From Shouchella shacheensis (lineage in GTDB: Bacteria > Bacillota > Bacilli > Bacillales > Bacillaceae_D): 49,041 nucleotides of DNA. The notes under the pieces are model-generated. The model ran no database searches and was not told where the DNA came from. It saw only the letters and a list, made by a program, of their open reading frames with translations. Positions within the stretch are counted from its first letter, which is position 1. Each line of letters opens with the position of its first letter. A program made the translations under genes and the position numbers. Positions 1 to 7,685 of the stretch are shown piece by piece. Location of the stretch: assembly GCF_001484965.1 (NCBI RefSeq), contig NZ_KQ947397.1, positions 26,194 through 75,234 of the forward strand, read 5' to 3'.

Positions 1-46
1 GCAAGTTCACCCGTGGGAACGCGAACAGTTCATGCAGAATTATTAA
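1..46 (+). CDS. glnA: Glutamine synthetase, C-terminal end (partial)
   Basis: Only the last 14 codons are present, reading QVHPWEREQFMQNY and then TAA at 44-46. The QVHPWER(E)QY/F ending is the highly conserved C-terminus of Firmicute type I glutamine synthetase, which makes glutamine from glutamate, ammonia and ATP. The gene enters from the left edge and is followed 7 bp later by a terminator. GlnA lying before lexA on the chromosome fits Bacillus gene order. The assignment rests on the C-terminal signature only. Confidence 0.85.
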   Translation, partial: QVHPWEREQFMQNY

Positions 47-52
47 GAGCGG

Positions 53-87
53 GAACCCTTGACACTGTTGGTGTCGGGGGTTTTTTT
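53..87 (+). terminator. Rho-independent terminator after glnA
   Basis: An AACCC..GACAC stem pairs with GTGTC..GGGTT around a short loop and is followed by seven T residues at 81-87. It lies directly after the glnA stop codon. Confidence 0.8.
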
Positions 88-295
88 GGCAGGAGCGAGA
101 AAGAAGGTAGTAAGGCTGAGTGGTACTCGCAGTGGGCCGATCCTGGAGTCGATACGTCTGCAACCTGACTAAAAAGAGCCCGAATGTAGCTAACGTTTGC
201 CAGAGTGAGCATCGCACAAAAGAAAGCCTCCCCACGGGCAAGAGTGAGCAGGCAGTTGAATCGGCTAATTTTTTGCTGAGCGAGTCTATTTGTTT

Positions 296-336
296 AGCGC
301 CACATTGTTGCATTGGCAGCTACGGTGGCGCTTTTT
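296..336 (+). terminator. Orphan plus-strand terminator (possible sRNA 3' end)
   Basis: An 8-bp perfect stem (296-303 with 325-332) has a 21-nt loop and ends in a T run at 332-336. No open reading frame with translation signals ends just upstream, so it may close a small RNA. Confidence 0.5.
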
Positions 337-605
337 CCTTGTGGAGGGCACGCTTTAGGTATTGTGACAAATAGGGCCCAAAGCAAAGCGACCGTGATGT
401 TTCTCTGCGGCATCTGCGGTCGCCACAATCTTATCAGCTCGTTATTAGAAAAAGATCCCATGGCATGCCCGCACACAGCCTTATCATTGGATGGTTACAT
501 TCTATGCGAGAAAAGGGGGACTGCTTGGTCATAAAGAGGAGTCCATTCGCACAGTTTACTAGGTTAAGACGAAGTCAGTGAGCGAAAAGGCAGTACAGGG
601 AGGCG

Positions 606-638
606 AAAAAGCCTGAGAGCAATTTGCCGACCTCAGGC
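606..638 (-). terminator. lexA terminator
   Basis: GCCTGAG at 611-617 pairs with CTCAGGC at 632-638. On the minus strand the stem is followed by TTTTTCGCC (complement of 601-610), a standard intrinsic terminator about 20 bp downstream of the lexA stop codon. Confidence 0.8.
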
Positions 639-658
639 TCGTCTGGCGGAATTCAAGC

Positions 659-1285
659 TTAGTGAATCATCCGAAAAACGCCAACAACCTTTCCAAGAAT
701 GGTGCAATTCTTTAAACGAATTGGTTCCATGGAGGAATTTTCAGGTTGAAGACGGATATAGTCATCCTCGCGGAAAAAGCGCTTTACTGTCGCTTCATCT
801 TCCTCCGTCATTGCCACAATGATATCGCCATTATCTGCGGTTTGCTGCTGACGAACAATCACTTGGTCGCCGTCGTAGATGCCGGCCTCGATCATACTTT
901 CTCCCTGAATCACAAGCGCATACGTATTTTCCTGTGTAGCCAGGTGCTCTGGAAGCGGCAAATAGTCCTCGACGTTTTCAACGGCTGTGATCGGTATACC
1001 AGCCGTAACCTTCCCGATCACTGGAATAAAGCTTGCGGTCTCTCGTTTGGAAAAAATGTCGCTTTCTTCCTCAAGTGAAAGCACTTCAATTGCTCGTGGC
1101 TTTGTTGGGTCCCGACGTATATAACCCTTTTTCTCCAGTCTGGCTAAATGCCCGTGAACAGTAGAGCTGGAGGCTAGCCCCACCGCTTCTCCAATCTCGC
1201 GAACAGAGGGCGGATACCCCTTCGCCTTAACCTCGTCTTTAATATACGTGAGAATTTGTTCCTGGCGTTTTGATAGTTTCGACAT
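659..1285 (-). CDS. lexA: LexA SOS-response repressor
   Basis: This 208-residue protein is the repressor of the DNA-damage regulon and self-cleaves when RecA filaments form. Residues 1-65 form the winged helix ([19 protein letters not shown] recognition region). The cleavage bond is Ala95-Gly96 in VTAGIP. The catalytic Ser130 lies in GESM and the Lys168 general base in ATVKRFF, all in expected positions. Length matches B. subtilis LexA (205 aa). The gene is divergent from the yneA operon and has its own LexA boxes upstream, so it is autoregulated. Confidence 0.97.
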   Translation of the reverse strand: MSKLSKRQEQILTYIKDEVKAKGYPPSVREIGEAVGLASSSTVHGHLARLEKKGYIRRDPTKPRAIEVLSLEEESDIFSKRETASFIPVIGKVTAGIPITAVENVEDYLPLPEHLATQENTYALVIQGESMIEAGIYDGDQVIVRQQQTADNGDIIVAMTEEDEATVKRFFREDDYIRLQPENSSMEPIRLKNCTILGKVVGVFRMIH

Positions 1286-1320
1286 TCAGGCACCTCTTTT
1301 CTAATTCATTTCTTATAAGA

Positions 1321-1361
1321 ATCATAGCATATCGAACGTATGTAATGCAAACGTAGGTTCT
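1321..1361 (-). promoter_or_regulatory. lexA promoter with two LexA (SOS) boxes
   Basis: On the minus strand TTGCAT (1345-1350) and TATGAT (1321-1326) are separated by 18 bp. One LexA box, CGAACGTATGTAAT at 1333-1346, lies inside the spacer. A second, CAAACGTAGGTTCT at 1348-1361, overlaps the -35. Both resemble the Bacillus consensus CGAAC-N4-GTTCG, which fits autorepression of lexA. Confidence 0.8.
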
Positions 1362-1368
1362 AAGAATA

Positions 1369-1415
1369 TTGACACGAACTATTGTTCTAAATTATGATAG
1401 AGGAACAAACATTCT
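1369..1415 (+). promoter_or_regulatory. yneA operon promoter with two LexA boxes
   Basis: TTGACA (1369-1374) and TATGAT (1393-1398) are 18 bp apart. The near-perfect LexA box CGAACTATTGTTCT at 1375-1388 fills the spacer. A further GAAC-N4-ATTC site at 1402-1415 sits at the expected transcription start. LexA bound at either should block RNA polymerase, so the operon should be strongly SOS-inducible. Confidence 0.85.
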
Positions 1416-1434
1416 TATGGAGGCGTGATTCGTT

Positions 1435-1623
1435 ATGAAGAGACAGGATTTGAGTATTATTGTCATGGGCGTGTTGACGGTCGTTTTAATGGTGTCTAGT
1501 TTACTCATCCCTAACCACGGAGACAGAGAAGATGGTTCCATCATGAGTGAGTCGGAGAGTGAGCTTGTGAAAGAAGAGGACATTCCTTATCTTTTTGAGG
1601 AAGGAAAAGTTTCGCTGGAGTAA
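1435..1623 (+). CDS. yneA: Short YneA-like SOS membrane protein, no LysM domain
   Basis: This 62-residue protein has a short basic start, one transmembrane segment (about residues 8-26) and an acidic outer tail. It occupies the place of yneA, between the LexA boxes and yneB. B. subtilis YneA is a division inhibitor of about 105 residues with a transmembrane segment and a LysM domain; this protein has no LysM domain. By position and topology it is probably an SOS-induced division inhibitor, but sequence similarity is weak. GGAGG at 1419-1423 lies 11 bp before the ATG. Function is inferred from context. Confidence 0.65.
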   Translation: MKRQDLSIIVMGVLTVVLMVSSLLIPNHGDREDGSIMSESESELVKEEDIPYLFEEGKVSLE

Positions 1624-1653
1624 GTGGAATCAATTTTAACGAAGAAGGAATGA

Positions 1654-2310
<657 letters not shown>

Positions 2311-2383
2311 GCCAGGTGCGTTGCTTGAACGCCTTTGGACGTGCTATCATGGAAACCAATGATGGACACAGGTAGGTGATTGG

Positions 2384-2626
2384 ATGCTATCAAAAGAAAA
2401 GTTGGAACGAATCAACGAGCTCTCGCGTCTGGCAAAGTCAAGCGGGTTAACGAAAGACCAGTCGAATGAACAACAAGAGCTGCGCAAAGAATACCTTGCC
2501 ACGTTTCGCCAATCGTTCTCCAACCAGCTTCATAATGTGAAAGTTGTCGATGAGGAAGGAAAAGATGTGACACCTTTAAAACTAAAAGAAAGTAAGAACC
2601 GCTCTCAAAGAGGTTCGCTTCATTAA
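2384..2626 (+). CDS. ynzC: YnzC/DUF896 family small SOS-operon protein
   Basis: This 80-residue protein begins MLSKEKLERINELSRLAKSS and contains an LTKDQSNEQQELRKEYLATFR helical hairpin, the hallmark of the DUF896/YnzC family. The structure of the family is a two-helix bundle; its role is unknown beyond cotranscription with yneA and yneB. The C-terminal part is hydrophilic and variable. It is the last gene of the SOS operon and is followed by a terminator at 2646-2682. Confidence 0.9.
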   Translation: MLSKEKLERINELSRLAKSSGLTKDQSNEQQELRKEYLATFRQSFSNQLHNVKVVDEEGKDVTPLKLKESKNRSQRGSLH

Positions 2627-2645
2627 TCATATGCGACCGTCAAAG

Positions 2646-2682
2646 ACAACCTGGCAAGCTCTCGTTTGTACAGGTTGTTTTC
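2646..2682 (+). terminator. Terminator of the yneA-yneB-ynzC operon
   Basis: ACAACCTG (2646-2653) pairs with CAGGTTGT (2671-2678) and is followed by a T-rich run. It lies 20 bp after ynzC. Confidence 0.75.
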
Positions 2683-2709
2683 TCTAGAATTGCGGGGCAA
2701 AATTCTAGA
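2683..2709. repeat. Perfect inverted repeat
   Basis: TCTAGAATT at 2683-2691 and AATTCTAGA at 2701-2709 are perfect complements around a 9-base loop. It lies between the ynzC terminator and a dispersed A-type repeat. Role unknown. Confidence 0.5.
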
Positions 2710-2770
2710 TATCACACCAACAACAACATCAAAGTTTCAGTCACGTAGAAGATGGTGTTCTCGACAGTTA

Positions 2771-2890
2771 ACTGTGGCGGGCAAGCTCAAAATTTTCCAG
2801 CCCCTGCCCAGAAATCCAAGCTTGGGATTTCTGGAGCGGCCCTTCCAACATTTTTGCTTTTGAGCGACCCGCCGCTTGTCGAGTTTTCGT
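2771..2890 (+). repeat. Dispersed repeat family A, copy A1
   Basis: It shares with the other A copies the ordered blocks GGCGGG..AGCTC, a CCAGCCCCTGCCC-like segment, GAAATCCAAG, the CCTTCCAACA segment and CTTTTGAGCGACCCGCC. It is about 120 bp, intergenic and non-coding, and lies directly upstream of the tkt promoter. Confidence 0.7.
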
Positions 2891-2904
2891 CAAGCGATGA
2901 CAAC

Positions 2905-2933
2905 TTGTGTATTTTAATTAGAAAGTATATGAT
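2905..2933 (+). promoter_or_regulatory. Probable tkt promoter
   Basis: TTGTGT (2905-2910) and TATGAT (2928-2933) are separated by 17 bp, about 40 bp before the tkt start codon. This is a reasonable sigma-A promoter. Confidence 0.55.
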
Positions 2934-2972
2934 GGACTGTGAATGGTGTGGATAGAAAGAAAGGGTGGTTAG

Positions 2973-4970
2973 ATGAACAATCATATCGAAGAACTAGCAG
3001 TAAATACGATTCGCACATTATCCATTGATAGTATTGAAAAAGCGAACTCTGGACATCCAGGATTGCCGATGGGGGCAGCTCCGATGGCTTTTAGCCTTTG
3101 GACGAAATACATGAACCACAACGCGGCAAACCCAAGTTGGTCGAACCGAGATCGGTTTGTGTTATCTGCGGGCCACGGGTCCATGCTTTTGTATAGCTTG
3201 CTTCACTTAACAGGCTATGATGTGACGCTAGAGGACTTGCAGTCATTTCGCCAACTAGGCAGCCGTACACCCGGACATCCGGAGTATGGTCATACACCGG
3301 GTGTGGAAGCGACGACAGGCCCTCTTGGTCAGGGTGTGGCTATGGCCGTCGGTATGGCAATGGCAGAGCGTCACCTGGCTCATACATACAATACCAAAGA
3401 TCACGAGATTGTCGATCATTACACGTATGCAATTTGCAGTGATGGTGATTTAATGGAAGGCGTTTCCGCTGAAGCGGCTTCACTTGCCGGCCATTTGAAA
3501 TTAGGCCGCCTTGTTATGCTTTATGATTCCAATGACATCTCTTTGGATGGTGAGTTGCATCAGGCTTTCTCAGAGAGTGTAGAGGATCGTTTTAACGCTT
3601 ACGGCTGGCACGTGATTCGCGTGGAAGATGGGACAAGTGTGGCCGAAATCAGTCAAGCGATTGAAGCAGCAAAGGCAGACGACCGTCCGACACTCATTGA
3701 AGTCAAGACGGTGATCGGCTATGGTTCTCCAAATAAATCAGCAAAAAGTGCTTCCCACGGAGCACCGCTTGGTACAGACGAAGTGCTTTTGACAAAAGAA
3801 GCGTATAAGTGGAGTTACGAAGAACTGTTTCACATTCCAAAAGAAGTACGAGAATTCTATGAATCCGTCAAAGAGGAAGGCTCGAAAAAAGAACAGGAGT
3901 GGAATGAGTTATTTGCCGCTTACAAAAAAGAAAACCCAGAGCTTGCCGCACAGTATGAGCGCGCGTATGCTGGAGAGCTTCCAGAAGGCTATGACGCGAA
4001 CCTTCCTGTCTATGAAGCTGGCTCAAGCCTTGCCTCGCGTGCTTCCTCAGGGGAAGGGCTCAATGCACTTGCCACAGAGATTCCAGAACTTTTTGGAGGC
4101 TCTGCCGACCTGGCTGGCTCCAACAAGACCACTCTTAAGGGCATGGAAGATTTTAGCCGCGATAACTATGGCGGACGCAATATCTGGTTTGGCGTGAGGG
4201 AGTTTGCCATGGGCTGTGCTTTAAACGGAATGGCCCTTCACGGAGGCCTAAAAGTGTTCGGTGGAACGTTCTTTGTGTTCTCTGATTATCTTCGTCCGGC
4301 CATCCGTCTTTCTGCCCTAATGGGTCTTCCGGTAACGTATGTATTAACCCATGATAGTGTCGCTGTGGGCGAAGATGGCCCTACCCATGAACCTGTTGAA
4401 CAGCTTGCTGCGTTTCGGGCCATGCCGGGGCTCTCTCTTATCCGTCCAGGAGATGGGAATGAGGCAGTAGCAGCATGGAAGGTCGCTCTTGAATCGACTG
4501 ACCGTCCAACGGCTCTTGTCCTCAGCCGCCAAAACCTTGATACTGTGGAAGGAACGGATGCAAAAGCGTATGACGGAGTCAAAAAAGGTGCATACGTGAT
4601 CTCAGAAGCGAAAGACAAACCAGAGCTCGTTCTGCTCGCGACTGGGTCAGAGGTACCTCTCGCTGTTAAAGCAAAAGAACAGTTGCAAAGCGAAGGCATT
4701 GATACTTCGGTTGTCAGCATGCCGAGCTGGGACCGCTTTGATGCTCAACCAAACGAGTACAAGGACGCTGTGATACCTAAAGACGTAAAAGCGCGCCTCG
4801 CGATTGAAATGGGTACTTCTCTAGGATGGGCGAAGTATGTTGGAGAACAGGGCGATATGCTCTCGATCGACACCTTTGGTGCTTCTGGGGAAGGAAGTGC
4901 TGTGGTCGCTGAGTATGGTTTTACGGTCGATAACGTTGTCACTCGTGCTAAAAAGCTCTTGAATAAATAA
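2973..4970 (+). CDS. tkt: Transketolase
   Basis: This 665-residue thiamine-diphosphate enzyme of the pentose phosphate pathway moves two-carbon ketol units between sugar phosphates. The N-terminal domain has [15 protein letters not shown] and SAGHGSML and the cofactor/Mg2+ motif GDGDLMEG near residue 153. The middle domain has the substrate loop [16 protein letters not shown] near 463-478, and the C-terminal domain starts near 540. Full family length. AAAGGGTGG precedes the ATG. As in B. subtilis it follows the lexA-yneA-yneB-ynzC block and precedes sirA. It has its own promoter and terminator. Confidence 0.98.
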   Translation: MNNHIEELAVNTIRTLSIDSIEKANSGHPGLPMGAAPMAFSLWTKYMNHNAANPSWSNRDRFVLSAGHGSMLLYSLLHLTGYDVTLEDLQSFRQLGSRTPGHPEYGHTPGVEATTGPLGQGVAMAVGMAMAERHLAHTYNTKDHEIVDHYTYAICSDGDLMEGVSAEAASLAGHLKLGRLVMLYDSNDISLDGELHQAFSESVEDRFNAYGWHVIRVEDGTSVAEISQAIEAAKADDRPTLIEVKTVIGYGSPNKSAKSASHGAPLGTDEVLLTKEAYKWSYEELFHIPKEVREFYESVKEEGSKKEQEWNELFAAYKKENPELAAQYERAYAGELPEGYDANLPVYEAGSSLASRASSGEGLNALATEIPELFGGSADLAGSNKTTLKGMEDFSRDNYGGRNIWFGVREFAMGCALNGMALHGGLKVFGGTFFVFSDYLRPAIRLSALMGLPVTYVLTHDSVAVGEDGPTHEPVEQLAAFRAMPGLSLIRPGDGNEAVAAWKVALESTDRPTALVLSRQNLDTVEGTDAKAYDGVKKGAYVISEAKDKPELVLLATGSEVPLAVKAKEQLQSEGIDTSVVSMPSWDRFDAQPNEYKDAVIPKDVKARLAIEMGTSLGWAKYVGEQGDMLSIDTFGASGEGSAVVAEYGFTVDNVVTRAKKLLNK

Positions 4971-4991
4971 AGCAAATCAAAGCTAGAGAAA

Positions 4992-5030
4992 AGCCAGGTC
5001 GCGGGTTAACAGTGAGGCCTGGCTTTTTCT
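4992..5030 (+). terminator. tkt terminator
   Basis: AGCCAGG (4992-4998) pairs with CCTGGCT (5018-5024) and is followed by TTTTCTTTTT. Confidence 0.85.
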
Positions 5031-5091
5031 TTTTGAATAGTGCTAGATGTTAGAGGCAGCTATCGTTGACCGCTCGTCAATGATGGCAACA

Positions 5092-5157
5092 TTCGACAAA
5101 AACAGTGCAAACTTGCGCCATATTCAGACATGTTTTTTTAATGAAATCGGGTATACT
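5092..5157 (+). promoter_or_regulatory. sirA upstream region: Spo0A box and -10
   Basis: TTCGACA at 5092-5098 is an exact Spo0A box (complement TGTCGAA). TATACT at 5152-5157 is a good -10, about 27 bp before the sirA Shine-Dalgarno. Spo0A control of sirA is established in B. subtilis, which makes this 7-mer more credible than a chance hit. No good -35 is visible, as expected for an activator-dependent promoter. Confidence 0.55.
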
Positions 5158-5196
5158 GGATGTAGTTCAATATTCAATTATTTGGAGGGATGTGTG

Positions 5197-5634
5197 ATGC
5201 GGCGCTACCAGCTCTATCTACTTGATGATCAAGTAGCCACATCGTACTTTGGCCGTGAAAGCAAACTATTCCAGTTATTCGAAGAACATGCCCAAGCAAA
5301 AGACGGGCCACGCTCCTTGTTGGACAAGCAAGTGGATTATATCACGAAGCCGTTGCCGACACGCACATTAAAATATGCTTTTCGTCGTTATCAAGAGCCA
5401 CGGCAAGAAACCTGTGAAGACACCTACGTGATTCAGTGCCCCCAGGAGCAATCCGGTTCTTGCAAGGTCCAACTGGATGCAAAGTTTGTTCAGCTTTGGG
5501 CTTCTGGAGATATCGATTCCGAAACGGCGATTTTCGATCTGTTAAAGGGTGTCGACCCACACTTCTTTGCTGTCAATGTGGAAGATCGAAGGTTCGGTTG
5601 GCTGCAACCGTTTGATAAACACCGCGTGCTCTAA
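5197..5634 (+). CDS. sirA: SirA, sporulation inhibitor of DNA replication
   Basis: This 145-residue protein matches SirA (YneE), which binds DnaA domain I during early sporulation to stop new replication rounds. Visible signatures are the start MRRYQLYLLDD, FGRESKLFQLF near 24-34 and the C-terminal HFFAVNVEDRRFGWLQP block. The ATG at 5197 is chosen because GGAGGG (5184-5189) lies 7 bp upstream and the length then matches the B. subtilis protein (148 aa). A longer in-frame ATG at 5047 would overlap the regulatory region. The stop codon sits in its own terminator. Confidence 0.9.
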   Translation: MRRYQLYLLDDQVATSYFGRESKLFQLFEEHAQAKDGPRSLLDKQVDYITKPLPTRTLKYAFRRYQEPRQETCEDTYVIQCPQEQSGSCKVQLDAKFVQLWASGDIDSETAIFDLLKGVDPHFFAVNVEDRRFGWLQPFDKHRVL

Positions 5635-5647
5635 AGCACGCTTTTTT
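5624..5647 (+). terminator. sirA terminator overlapping the stop codon
   Basis: GCGTGCT-CTAA-AGCACGC is followed by six T. The loop contains the end of the sirA stop codon. Confidence 0.9.
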
Positions 5648-5746
5648 CGTACTTTATCTTTAAATTGTGCGCGCCATGCGGTATAATAGATAAGGTTGAA
5701 AACGATACTGTAAATGAAGATGGTTTGAAGGAGGACGTTTACAAAA

Positions 5747-5968
5747 ATGAGTTGGGGTTGGCATATCCTAGGATATACGATTGCCGTTCTTGCGGGGCTA
5801 GCTATCGGTTTTTTCGTTGCTCGCAAGACGATGATGTCTTATTTAAAGAAAAACCCGCCGATTAATGAGCAAATGCTGCGTGTGATGATGATGCAAATGG
5901 GGCAAAATCCATCACAGAAAAAGATTAATCAAATGATGAAGGCGATGCAAAAACAACAGTCGAAATAG
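5747..5968 (+). CDS. yneF: YneF, UPF0154 small membrane protein
   Basis: This 73-residue protein has one N-terminal transmembrane segment (about residues 5-25, ending [18 protein letters not shown]) and a Met/Gln-rich cytoplasmic tail ([19 protein letters not shown]). This is the typical UPF0154/YneF pattern. Its role is unknown; it is very widely conserved in Bacilli. AAGGAGG precedes the ATG and a TATAAT at 5682-5687 is a likely -10. It follows sirA, as in B. subtilis, where ccdA and yneI-J come next; those genes are absent here. Confidence 0.92.
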   Translation: MSWGWHILGYTIAVLAGLAIGFFVARKTMMSYLKKNPPINEQMLRVMMMQMGQNPSQKKINQMMKAMQKQQSK

Positions 5969-5972
5969 TGGA

Positions 5973-6003
5973 CAAGACACCTCATCCTGGATGAGGTGTC
6001 TTG
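5973..6003. terminator. Perfect 13-bp hairpin after yneF
   Basis: CAAGACACCTCAT and ATGAGGTGTCTTG are perfect complements around a CCTGG loop. It has no U tract, so it may act as a 3' stabiliser or a weak terminator. Confidence 0.6.
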
Positions 6004-6078
6004 CTATAGGTAGGCCTCTTTAGCGCCCCGGTTTGCTATTTGGTAGACGACTAAAGTAAAAGAGGAGAGCGTCCTGAA

Positions 6079-6119
6079 TAAAAAAGGCAGACCGCGTGTT
6101 GTGTGTCGGTCTGCCTTTG
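6079..6119. terminator. Bidirectional terminator between yneF and yneK
   Basis: AGGCAGACCG (6085-6094) pairs with CGGTCTGCCT (6107-6116). A runs on the left and T on the right suit both converging genes. Confidence 0.8.
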
Positions 6120-6231
6120 TCTAGCTCCGGTGGGGAGAAGTGTCGAGATTTTCAGTCCTACCCTGAAATCCAAGACCAGGATGGCGAGCGAGTAGCGCCT
6201 TTGAGCGACCCGCCTGTGCTTTTCGTATTTA
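6119..6231 (+). repeat. Dispersed repeat family A, copy A2
   Basis: The left end CTAGCTCCGGTGGGGAGAAG, middle CAGTCCTACCCTGAAATCCA and right end TTTGAGCGACCCGCC..TTTTCG are the shared family blocks. It fills the space between the terminator and the end of yneK, and its last bases overlap the yneK stop codon. Confidence 0.7.
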
Positions 6232-6663
6232 AGAAGTACGATCAAGAAGGTGCTCATATGGGTCGAGGTCAATTTCTTTTTCCGTGAGTTTTTTAATCAG
6301 GAATTTATGATCGCGCTTTGGTGTGGCGATAATATAGCCGCGGATGATCGTATCAAGCGTTAGCACGTTCGCTTTTTCTCTTAAAGCAATCTCGCTAATT
6401 TTACCGGCGATTTTTTCCTTCGCTACGTCACGAAAAAGCTGGGGAACGGGTTCGACCAATTCATTCAAAAGAGCCCTTTGTTCTTCCTGCCACAAAGGAA
6501 GCGTTTCCTGAATGTAGTAATCCTGCCAGTCCAGTGTTGATTTTCCATCTTCCTTTGGCAGGCGCTTTAGAAATTTGCGAAACATGAAGAACCCGCCCGT
6601 TAACATCAGTCCAAGCAAAACAAATGTCCAAATGATAATAATGGTAATGAACCAATCCGACAC
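6229..6663 (-). CDS. yneK: YneK-like DUF2621 membrane protein
   Basis: This 144-residue protein has one N-terminal transmembrane helix (about residues 4-28) followed by GGFFMFRKFLKRLPKEDGKS, LDWQDYY, PVPQLFRDVAKEKIAGKI and GYIIATPKRDHKFLIK. These conserved blocks match B. subtilis YneK (DUF2621). Function unknown. GAAAGGAG lies before the ATG on the minus strand. In B. subtilis yneK also lies between yneF and acnA, so this is the ancestral order with yneI and yneJ missing. Confidence 0.88.
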   Translation of the reverse strand: MSDWFITIIIIWTFVLLGLMLTGGFFMFRKFLKRLPKEDGKSTLDWQDYYIQETLPLWQEEQRALLNELVEPVPQLFRDVAKEKIAGKISEIALREKANVLTLDTIIRGYIIATPKRDHKFLIKKLTEKEIDLDPYEHLLDRTS

Positions 6664-6879
6664 GAGTATTCTCCTTTCGCTTGTCTATTTTCTTAACAAT
6701 ATCATAAAATAAGGGATGGTGCTATGGGAGGCGGAGCCTTTGATGAAAATCATCATGTACAGTGTCTGTTTCCATTTTTGTTACGAGGTGAGTTGCTGGG
6801 TCCAACGCAGCATGGATGTTGAGCGGTAGCATTATGGCAATGTTATTTTAACGCGTACTATACGAGGGGGTAGATGGTT

Positions 6880-7074
6880 ATGAATGAAGAACAAGCAGTA
6901 GAGATGTTGGCATCGCTTCGCTTTGGAAAATTGGAGAGTGTTGAAGTGACGAAAGCAGATTTTAGTACCTTTCGGAAGGTTCTTGCAAAGCAGGAGGACA
7001 TGACAGATTTTAGAGGAAATGCCAGGCATTATGGGGCTGTGCTTTATACGTATGAACCAGGATGGACGAAATAA
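6880..7074 (+). CDS. Small conserved-looking hypothetical protein
   Basis: This 64-residue soluble protein begins MNEEQAVEMLASLRFGKLESVEVTK and ends GNARHYGAVLYTYEPGW. The ATG at 6880 is preferred over the one at 6874 because GAGGGGG (6864-6870) is then 9 bp upstream. The amphipathic start and the FRKVLAKQEDMTDFRGNA segment look like a genuine small Bacillus protein, but I cannot name a family. It is not clearly in an operon. Confidence 0.6.
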   Translation: MNEEQAVEMLASLRFGKLESVEVTKADFSTFRKVLAKQEDMTDFRGNARHYGAVLYTYEPGWTK

Positions 7075-7125
7075 GGATAAAAAACAGGGCAGAATGTGCC
7101 CCGCTATATTGCGTGTTTCGTTGAT

Positions 7126-7206
7126 TTAGAACCAAGAGGCGCCAACGATGATAAGCAGTATAAACAAGACGACAATTAACGCAAAACCTCCGCCATATCC
7201 GCTCAC
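7126..7206 (-). CDS. YjcZ-family tiny sporulation membrane protein
   Basis: This 26-residue protein starts with GTG and reads MSGYGGGFALIVVLFILLII then VGASWF. The YGGGFALIVVLFILLIIVG pattern is diagnostic of the YjcZ/SscA family of spore-associated hydrophobic peptides. SscA is a spore assembly factor in B. subtilis. A strong AGGAGGT lies six bases upstream of the GTG. The gene is very short. A CATACCTTA sequence upstream resembles a sigma-E/K -10. Confidence 0.85.
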   Translation of the reverse strand: MSGYGGGFALIVVLFILLIIVGASWF

Positions 7207-7288
7207 TTTAGGACCTCCTTTAGATAAGGTATGGTCCAGTGTATGCCATTTAAGCAGAATTGGTTTGGGTTTCTGGCGAATTAGGGCA

Positions 7289-7426
7289 TTAGCCCTCGCC
7301 GTCTGTTTGGCTCACTTGCTTGGCTTTTTTCCGTTTATGCGAACCGCTTAGTGGTTCAGGTTGACCGCTGTGTGTGGCCTTCGCTTGATTGCGACGCTGA
7401 CTTTTAAACGTGTTGCGTTCAGTCAT
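7289..7426 (-). CDS. sspP: SspP, small acid-soluble spore protein
   Basis: This 45-residue protein contains HSGQPEPLSGSHKRKKAKQ, matching the core of B. subtilis SspP (HQSGQPEPLSGSKKVK). It is very basic and hydrophilic, and its length is normal for this spore-core protein. In B. subtilis sspP-sspO lies next to acnA, as here; no sspO is present. The inner ATG (7424-7426) is chosen because AGGAGG is 8 bases upstream. A sigma-G promoter lies just upstream. It is too short for simple gene callers. Confidence 0.9.
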   Translation of the reverse strand: MTERNTFKSQRRNQAKATHSGQPEPLSGSHKRKKAKQVSQTDGEG

Positions 7427-7445
7427 ATTCATCCCCTCCTTGCTT

Positions 7446-7475
7446 TAGTATGAGACAACAGAAGGATTTTATTCA
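7446..7475 (-). promoter_or_regulatory. Sigma-G promoter of sspP
   Basis: On the minus strand TGAATA (complement of 7470-7475) and CATACTA (complement of 7446-7452) are 17 bp apart, a near-ideal forespore sigma-G promoter a few bases before the sspP Shine-Dalgarno. Confidence 0.8.
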
Positions 7476-7549
7476 GTGTCTCACGGTTCCGTCTCTTTCG
7501 TTTCTTTATGTTGTCGCTTCTGCAAATTGCGCATGAAAATTTACAGGTT

Positions 7550-7663
7550 TGTCGAAAAAAAGATTTAAACTTTACATAAGTTTTGCTATTCTAGGGAAGG
7601 GAGTCATACTATACCCTCTGTAAAAGCGCTTTTTTAGACAAGTCACAGAGAGTACGGTATGAT
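7550..7663 (+). promoter_or_regulatory. acnA promoter region with possible CcpA and other sites
   Basis: TAGACA (7635-7640) and TATGAT (7658-7663) with a 17-bp spacer form a good sigma-A promoter. Directly upstream is the palindrome AAAGCGCTTT (7623-7632), the core of a CcpA cre site although its flanks deviate from consensus. ATAA-N7-TATT at 7576-7590 resembles a CcpC box. TGTCGAA at 7550-7556 is a Spo0A-type 7-mer. CcpA/CcpC control of aconitase is established in B. subtilis; the sites here are inferred. Confidence 0.6.
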
Positions 7664-7685
7664 AAAGTTGATAGGAGGGTCTTAG

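Larger units (their letters stand above)
88..658. other. Gene-poor region with two hairpins; possible small RNA or gene remnants
   Basis: No convincing coding sequence with a ribosome binding site is visible. Short open frames exist on both strands but have no recognisable family and no Shine-Dalgarno. Two hairpins stand out. One is AGCGCCAC/GTGGCGCT at 296-332 followed by TTTTT, a plus-strand terminator with no gene in front of it. The other is GCGACCG/CGGTCGC at 388-423, whose minus-strand continuation is TTTGCTTT. Together they suggest a short untranslated transcript ending at about 336, or decayed genes. I saw no clear promoter. Confidence 0.4.

Noticed and set aside
4286-4720. 144-codon antisense open frame inside tkt
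   Set aside because: It is a shadow of the transketolase reading frame, with no Shine-Dalgarno, a biased residue composition and no family resemblance.
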